Positions 57,953 through 64,000 of a stretch of DNA of 64,000 nt are shown piece after piece. The stretch is taken from the NCBI GenBank assembly GCA_039027855.1, contig JBCCJI010000001.1:124001-188000 (forward strand), given 5' to 3'. Position 1 is the first letter of the stretch, and every line of letters starts with the position of its first letter. This stretch comes from Thermohalobaculum sp039027855. Lineage in GTDB: Bacteria > Pseudomonadota > Alphaproteobacteria > Rhodobacterales > Rhodobacteraceae. The translations under genes were made by a program, and so were the position numbers. The notes beneath the pieces are model-generated. The model worked only from the letters and a program-made list of their open reading frames with translations, was not told where the DNA came from and ran no database searches.

Positions 57953-59316
57953 TTCTCGGGCGGCCGCGGTGTCGGATTGAGGCTCGAGCCATCCCAGGGC
58001 GGGCGGCCCTCGTGGAAGGCGAGACCGTCGATCCGCCGTTCGATACGCGTCACCATCTGCTGGTAGGCCGGGCTGTCGACGCTGTCGAAGCGCCGTTCGA
58101 ACTCGCTCCAGGGGATCTCGCCTGGGATCTGGTCGAACGAGGCAAGCACGTCATCCTCCCGCGCCAGCCGCCGCTTTAGTACCGGCCAGGCCGCGACTTC
58201 GGTCGCCATCAGTGTCTCGGCAAAGCGGATCCCGGAGGCGTTGGCGACGATATCGGTAAAGTCGAACCGACCGCGACTGTAAAAGCTGTCGACCAGTTCC
58301 TTGAACTCGCCGATCGCGAAGGAGACGCGCATGGTGCTGGCGGCCTTGAGCGTCGCCGCGGTGATGAAGTGGCGGCGCTTGTCGATCGCGCCCCGGAAGG
58401 TGATTTCGCGGCAATCGGTCTGCCAAGCGTCCTCGGTGCGGCGCTGCACGCCCTCCACCAGCCGGCCGACGACGAGGCCGAACTTCGCCGCGCCGCAGGT
58501 CTGCGTCAGCGCAAACAGCACCGCCGTCGTCTCGGTATCGACGGAGAGACCGGCGCGTCCGGCGGCGGCGGCACGATCGATGGCCCAGTGCAGATACGGC
58601 ATGAAGCTCCCGCTCGCGGGCAATTCGCCGCCATCCATCGCCCGGCGCAGGGCAACGTAGTGATGGCGGATACGCTCGGGCGTCGGCATCTCGCCCGAGC
58701 GCAGGAAACCGAAGGTCCGTCGCGTGAAGCTGGAGCGCATGCCCGGCGTTGAGACCAGCCCCACCGTCATCGTGTCGCCGTCGAGGCGCATCAGCGGGAC
58801 TGCGTCGCGGACCCTTGAGCCCATCTCGTCGCCCATGGCGAGATTGCCACCGACCTCGAGCAGATCGGTCGCGAGTGCCGCCGGGATCGACAGCTCGCCC
58901 ACACGCACCGCATCGAAGCTCGGCCGTCCGGCGTAAGGGGCGACCACCGCTTCGGCGTTCAGCCAGTTGCGCGCCGGCAGGAAGGGGATCGGCAGTGAGC
59001 CGCGCACCGTCACCGCGCCCAGTTCGTTCGCGATGGTGCCGCGCGCGCCGGGCACGAGGCGCGCGGCAAAATCCATCACCGCCTGCAGCCGGTCGAGCGA
59101 TACCGAGAGGATCGGCGTCTCCACGGTCTCTTTGTCGAGATCGCGCACCGAGCGCACAAAGGCGCGCGCTTCCTCGGCAACGCGCGGGGTGGCGTCGGGG
59201 ATCCGGGTGACGCGCGGCGCGTCCTCAAGCAGGAAGGCCCAGGCGCCACCGGCAAGACCGACCGCCACGACGGCGCCCACCACAAAGAGCCGTGCAATCC
59301 ATCGAAGCCAGCGCAT
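57949..59316 (-). CDS. Membrane-anchored periplasmic protein of unknown function
   Basis: 455 residues. A basic start (MRWLRWIAR) and one membrane segment (LFVVGAVVAVGLAGGAWAFL) anchor a large soluble domain. Visible blocks are ILSVSLDRLQAVMDFAARLV, IPFLPARNWLNAEAVVAPYA, VGLVSTPGMRSSFTRRTFGF and, near the C-terminus, FKELVDSFYSRGRFDFTDI and RFAETLMATEVAAWPVLK. It has two Cys (TCGAAK and TDCREI). I do not recognise the family. The ATG at 59316 is chosen because GGGGGGTGG precedes it; in-frame sequence further upstream includes a 13-bp tandem repeat. Its stop overlaps the SDR stop by four bases in a convergent pair. Confidence 0.75.
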   Translation of the reverse strand: MRWLRWIARLFVVGAVVAVGLAGGAWAFLLEDAPRVTRIPDATPRVAEEARAFVRSVRDLDKETVETPILSVSLDRLQAVMDFAARLVPGARGTIANELGAVTVRGSLPIPFLPARNWLNAEAVVAPYAGRPSFDAVRVGELSIPAALATDLLEVGGNLAMGDEMGSRVRDAVPLMRLDGDTMTVGLVSTPGMRSSFTRRTFGFLRSGEMPTPERIRHHYVALRRAMDGGELPASGSFMPYLHWAIDRAAAAGRAGLSVDTETTAVLFALTQTCGAAKFGLVVGRLVEGVQRRTEDAWQTDCREITFRGAIDKRRHFITAATLKAASTMRVSFAIGEFKELVDSFYSRGRFDFTDIVANASGIRFAETLMATEVAAWPVLKRRLAREDDVLASFDQIPGEIPWSEFERRFDSVDSPAYQQMVTRIERRIDGLAFHEGRPPWDGSSLNPTPRPPEN

Positions 59317-59329
59317 TCTGAACCACCCC

Positions 59330-59362
59330 CCAGAACCACTTGCCAGAACCACTTGCCAGAAG
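59330..59362. repeat. 13-bp tandem repeat upstream of the 59316 start
   Basis: CCAGAACCACTTG occurs at 59330 and 59343, with a seven-base partial third copy. It lies directly before the start of the minus-strand membrane protein gene. Confidence 0.75.
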
Positions 59363-59533
59363 AACACGCCTGAAACGCCCACCAGCGCCATCCGCCAGAA
59401 CCATCCCGGACCGGCGCTTGCCTGCCGGCCGATGATTACCGGAAATGCGACCCGGTTGCACGCCCGCAAGGCCGGCTTTGGCCATCGCCCTCCTTCTGTG
59501 CGATCAGCATCGCCCGGATAGAGGAGCGCATCG

Positions 59534-60733
<1,200 letters not shown>

Positions 60734-60943
60734 GGCGTGCCGCCAGACGGGTGACGCTACAACGACGGGATAAGGAGACCGGGCGAGCTTCGCCGCAAAG
60801 AACGGGCACTGCCCGCTCAGATCACGCGGCTCTGCATCGGCCCGACAGTCGCGACACGCGCTATCAGGTGCCGGCCCGGGTTTTGCTCAGCCCATGGTAA
60901 GGATCGGACTTTTCGCCGGTGGGATGCCCGACGCCCGCACCAG

Positions 60944-60972
60944 AAAAACGCATCGCGGCGACCAGCCGCGAT
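60944..60972 (-). terminator. Intrinsic terminator of the alpha/beta hydrolase gene
   Basis: ATCGCGGC (60952-60959) and GCCGCGAT (60965-60972) form a perfect stem with a five-base loop; on the minus strand a run of five U follows three bases later. It lies 16 bases past the hydrolase stop. Confidence 0.72.
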
Positions 60973-60988
60973 TCCGCTTAGTTCGGGA

Positions 60989-61978
60989 TTAGCCGCCGGC
61001 CGTGCGGCGCGGTCTGTGGCTGCCGCCCTCGGCCCGGGCGCGGCCGTTGCCGCCTCTGCCCTCGTCGTCGGCTGCCCTGCTGCGCATGCCCTCGGCCACG
61101 GTCCGCTCGATCACCTCGGTCACCTCTTCGGTATGGCTGTGATGCAGCATATGGCCCCCTTCCAGCGCGATCAGCCGCGCCTGCGGTAGGAGCTGCGACA
61201 TGGGCTCGGCATGCACGGCCATGGGCACGATGGTGTCCTCATGCCCGTGGATCAGGCTGACCGGGCAGGTGATGGCGGGATAGTGCGGTTGCATCGCAAC
61301 GATCTGCGGATGAAGCCCGGTGATCTGGCGCGCATTTAGCCTAAAGGTCGCGGGCCTGCGGGCAAGATCCACGCCCGCGCGCGTGCGATAGCCCTCGGGT
61401 ATCGGCGCAGGGGCGAAGACCTCGCCAATTTGGCGCGACACATAACGCCCGGGCGAGAGCGCCGCAGCCGCAGTGACCAGCGGTCCGACCATGGGCTTTA
61501 CCGTCAGCTCATAGGTCCGGCTGAGCGCGCCGCCCCAGTCCATCGCCACCCCGCCGATCAGCGTGAGCGAGGCGACCTCGTCGCCATGGGCCAGCGTCCA
61601 GGCAAGGGCCACGGCACCCCCATAGGAGTGACCCACCAGATGCAGCCGCGTGATCCCGAGGCGGCGCACTGCCGCGCGCAGTGCCGCCACCTGCACCCCC
61701 AGACGCACGGAGCCATCGATTGGGGAGGAATGCCCGAAACCCGGCCTGTCGAGGGCGATCACCCGGTGGCGACGCGCCAGCGACGGCACCAGACTGACCG
61801 CGAAATCCCGCAGGTTGCCACTGGCGCCATGCAGTAGCACCACCGCCGATGCAGGACCCGCCGGCCCGTCCATCAGATAATGGACACGGCCACCCGGCAC
61901 GGTGGCGAAACCGCCGATCGGCGGGCTGGCCGCATCGTGTCGCCTGAACAGCCATTGCCCCAGCGTGCTTGTCCGCAT
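60989..61978 (-). CDS. Alpha/beta fold hydrolase
   Basis: 329 residues. The fold is clear: VVLLHGASGNLRDFA (oxyanion region), VIALDRPGFGHSSP, the nucleophile elbow HLVGHSYGGAVALAW with Ser as nucleophile, the acid in HGHEDTIVPMAVH, and the His in LEGGHMLHHSH. The substrate is not readable. A basic, Gly/Arg-rich tail of 35 residues (ADDEGRGGNGRARAEGGSH) after the domain is unusual and has no motif. I use the ATG at 61978; an in-frame GTG at 61987 with AGAGG five bases ahead is also possible and adds three residues. Confidence 0.9.
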   Translation of the reverse strand: MRTSTLGQWLFRRHDAASPPIGGFATVPGGRVHYLMDGPAGPASAVVLLHGASGNLRDFAVSLVPSLARRHRVIALDRPGFGHSSPIDGSVRLGVQVAALRAAVRRLGITRLHLVGHSYGGAVALAWTLAHGDEVASLTLIGGVAMDWGGALSRTYELTVKPMVGPLVTAAAALSPGRYVSRQIGEVFAPAPIPEGYRTRAGVDLARRPATFRLNARQITGLHPQIVAMQPHYPAITCPVSLIHGHEDTIVPMAVHAEPMSQLLPQARLIALEGGHMLHHSHTEEVTEVIERTVAEGMRSRAADDEGRGGNGRARAEGGSHRPRRTAGG

Positions 61979-62153
61979 GATCCCCACCCGTGCCTCTTAT
62001 GCGAGGATAGCGCACCCCCGTAGCGCGCCAAGCGGTACTGCGGGCTTTGCCTGCGGGGCGATGTCACGTCATCGTGCTGGTGAACCGCGCCCGGGCATGG
62101 CACAGTAAGTCAGCCCTGCTGACTGAAATGACTGTACCAGAGGGGAGGTAGCC

Positions 62154-64000
62154 ATGGATCTGCGTGACCTCAGACTTAGCGACCGTTTCGACCTCGACCG
62201 CTCGCCCGTGCTGCTCTCGGGCACCCAGGCGCTGGTGCGCGCCACCCTGATGCAGCGCGCCCGCGACCGCGCCACGGGTCTCGACACCGCAGGTTATGTC
62301 TCGGGCTATCGCGGCTCGCCGCTCGGCGGTGTCGATGTCACGTTCCAGGGCGCCGAGAAATGGCTCGCGCCCCAGAACATCCGCTTCCAGACCGCGCTCA
62401 ACGAAGACCTCGCCGCCACCGCCATCTGGGGCACGCAACAGGCCCATCTGCGCGGTGAAGGACGCCACGAGGGCGTCTTTGCCATGTGGTACGGCAAGGG
62501 TCCCGGCGTGGACCGTTCGGGCGATGCGTTTCGCCATGCGAACCTCGCCGGCACCGCGCCCGCTGGCGGCGTGATCGCGGTGATGGGCGATGACCATACC
62601 TGCGAAAGCTCGACCACCTGCCATCAGTCCGATTTCGCAATGATGGACGCGATGATCCCGGTGCTCTCTCCCGCCGGCGTGCAGGACGTGCTGGATCTGG
62701 CGCTCACGGGCTGGGCGCTTAGCCGCGATACCGGTGTCTGGGTCGGTCTGAAGGCGATGAAGGATACCGTCGAGGCGACCGCCATCGTCGACGGCGATCC
62801 GGCGCGCATGAGCTTCGTGCGCCCCGAGGGACTGGCCGGTGATCTCAACATCGCGCTCCGCGTGACGCCGCAACAGCAGGAGGCGCGGCTGGTGGAGCGG
62901 CGCCTGCCTGCCGTCGGCGCCTGGGCGCGTGCCAACCGCCTCGACCGGCGCCTGATCGGTCGCCCGGGCGCGCGGATCGGCATCGTCACTGCCGGCAAGT
63001 CCTGGCTCGACGTGGTCAGCGCGCTCGGCTTTCTGGGCATCGACGGGCCGGCGGCCGAGGCGCTTGGCATCAGCGCCTACAAGATCGCGCTCACCTGGCC
63101 GCTGGAGCCGGAGGGCCTGCGCGCGTTCGCCGAAGGCCTGGATCTCATCGTGGTGGTGGAGGAGAAGCGCGCGCTGATCGAGACGCAGCTCCGCGATATC
63201 CTGTTCGATCTGCCCCGCCATCCCCGCGTCGTCGGCCGGCGCGACGGGCAGGGCCGCGTCCTGTTCCGCGAGACGCTGGACCTCGATGCCGGCATGATCG
63301 CCGAGGCGCTGGCCCGGTTGCTGATGAGCGAGGGCGTCGACCACCCGCCGATGGTCGACGGGCTCAGCCGGCTCGAGGCGCTGAAGATCCCCGACGCCCC
63401 AGCCATTGCAGAGCGCAAGCCCTGGTTTTGCGCGGGCTGCCCGCACTCCACCTCGACCCGGGTGCCGGAGGGCAGCCGTGCCTATGCCGGCATCGGCTGC
63501 CACTACATGGTGCAGTGGATGGACCGCGAGACCGAGGGCTACACCCATATGGGGGCCGAAGGCGCTAACTGGGTGGGCGAGGCGCCGTTCTCGAACCGGC
63601 CGCATGTGTTCCAGAACATCGGCGACGGCACCTTCAACCATTCCGGGCTGATGGCGATCCGTGCCGCCGTCGCCGCCGGCACCAACATCACCTACAAGGT
63701 GCTGTACAACGACGCCGTCGCCATGACCGGCGGCCAGCCCAATGACGGAGAGCTTGGCGCGCGCGACATCGCTGCCCTGATGCTCGCGGCAGGGGTCAAG
63801 CGGGTCGACTGCGTCTACGACCCGTCCGAGGACGAGCCCGAGATGCCGCCGGGCGTCGCCAAGTACCCGCGTGACGACCTCGACCGCGTGCAGCGCGCGA
63901 TCGCCGAGATCCCGGGCACCACCGCGATCCTCTACATGCAGACCTGCGCGACCGAGAAGAAGCGCCGGCGCAAACGCGGTAAGCTGCCCCCGGCGCCCGA
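62154..64000 (+). CDS. Indolepyruvate ferredoxin oxidoreductase, fused form (3' end beyond window)
   Basis: The frame stays open from 62154 to the right edge; 615 residues are visible. This is the long single-chain form (normally about 1,150 residues) that oxidatively decarboxylates indolepyruvate and related aryl-pyruvates to the acyl-CoA using thiamine pyrophosphate and iron-sulfur clusters. YVSGYRGSPLGGVDVTFQGA lies near residue 47, HTCESSTTCHQSDF near residue 148, the CAGCPHSTSTR block near residue 426, and the TPP-binding part starts GIGCHYMVQWMDRETEGYTH and NDAVAMTGGQPNDGELGAR. GGGAGG precedes the ATG. It is read divergently from the hydrolase gene. Confidence 0.93.
   Translation, partial: MDLRDLRLSDRFDLDRSPVLLSGTQALVRATLMQRARDRATGLDTAGYVSGYRGSPLGGVDVTFQGAEKWLAPQNIRFQTALNEDLAATAIWGTQQAHLRGEGRHEGVFAMWYGKGPGVDRSGDAFRHANLAGTAPAGGVIAVMGDDHTCESSTTCHQSDFAMMDAMIPVLSPAGVQDVLDLALTGWALSRDTGVWVGLKAMKDTVEATAIVDGDPARMSFVRPEGLAGDLNIALRVTPQQQEARLVERRLPAVGAWARANRLDRRLIGRPGARIGIVTAGKSWLDVVSALGFLGIDGPAAEALGISAYKIALTWPLEPEGLRAFAEGLDLIVVVEEKRALIETQLRDILFDLPRHPRVVGRRDGQGRVLFRETLDLDAGMIAEALARLLMSEGVDHPPMVDGLSRLEALKIPDAPAIAERKPWFCAGCPHSTSTRVPEGSRAYAGIGCHYMVQWMDRETEGYTHMGAEGANWVGEAPFSNRPHVFQNIGDGTFNHSGLMAIRAAVAAGTNITYKVLYNDAVAMTGGQPNDGELGARDIAALMLAAGVKRVDCVYDPSEDEPEMPPGVAKYPRDDLDRVQRAIAEIPGTTAILYMQTCATEKKRRRKRGKLPPAP

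Noticed and set aside
62064..63641. Minus-strand open frame of 525 codons opposite the indolepyruvate oxidoreductase gene
   Set aside because: The plus strand has an intact enzyme with cluster and cofactor motifs; the reverse frame has none.

Overview
The window is GC-rich chromosomal DNA from an alphaproteobacterium, most likely of the order Rhodobacterales. The evidence is the gene order amidase - rnpB - mraZ - complete dcw (division and cell wall) cluster - lpxC - bamD - recN, an alphaproteobacterial-type RNase P RNA, a meso-diaminopimelate type MurE, and a class II DAHP synthase followed by serB. I see no insertion sequence, prophage, CRISPR array or rRNA operon. One tRNA (Pro, anticodon UGG) is present.

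Layout. 1-6.1 kb is an accessory-looking stretch: the start of a GtrII-like membrane protein and an ABC peptide-binding protein on the minus strand, two tandem TauE/SafE exporters on the minus strand, then a two-gene plus-strand unit coding an NDP-hexose 2,3-dehydratase and a glycosyltransferase-like protein. 6.2-9.9 kb is a glycerol utilisation block (glpD, a DUF2177 membrane protein, glpK). An AmpD-type amidase follows, then rnpB and a long untranslated leader.

11.6-33.1 kb is the dcw cluster, all on the plus strand: mraZ, rsmH, ftsL, ftsI, murE, murF, mraY, an unknown gene, murD, ftsW, murG, murC, an unknown exported protein, murB, ddl, ftsQ, ftsA, ftsZ. Many stops and starts overlap (ATGA, GTGA or TAATG), so translational coupling is likely. 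The leader before mraZ carries three TGGGN boxes spaced by five bases (the MraZ-binding pattern) and, about 150 bases further on, a strong intrinsic-terminator hairpin. This matches the extended leader that yields the sRNA UpsM in Rhodobacter. A second perfect terminator hairpin follows ftsZ. lpxC (lipid A), bamD (outer membrane assembly) and recN (DNA repair) complete the conserved block.

37-64 kb holds mostly single genes on both strands: an MFS carrier, a DJ-1/PfpI-fold protein without its nucleophile, an FAD-linked oxidase, a thioesterase, a CLC chloride channel, a DUF427 protein, an Xaa-Pro aminopeptidase, a lipoprotein, a double cold-shock-domain protein coupled to a DUF192 protein, tRNA-Pro, a GlxA/GbdR-type AraC regulator, class II DAHP synthase and serB, a palindromic repeat cluster, msrP without msrQ, LysR and HxlR regulators, an SDR oxidoreductase, an acyl-CoA dehydrogenase, an alpha/beta hydrolase, and the first half of a fused indolepyruvate ferredoxin oxidoreductase that runs off the right edge.

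The most interesting non-textbook signals are: the UpsM-like leader with MraZ boxes; a triple 11-bp repeat that puts two four-codon minicistrons directly before a TauE start codon; an FtsL with about 250 residues of disordered tail; a degenerate DJ-1 family protein; and a terminator-like hairpin inside the start of serB. I did not find a clear multi-gene system that is wholly new.
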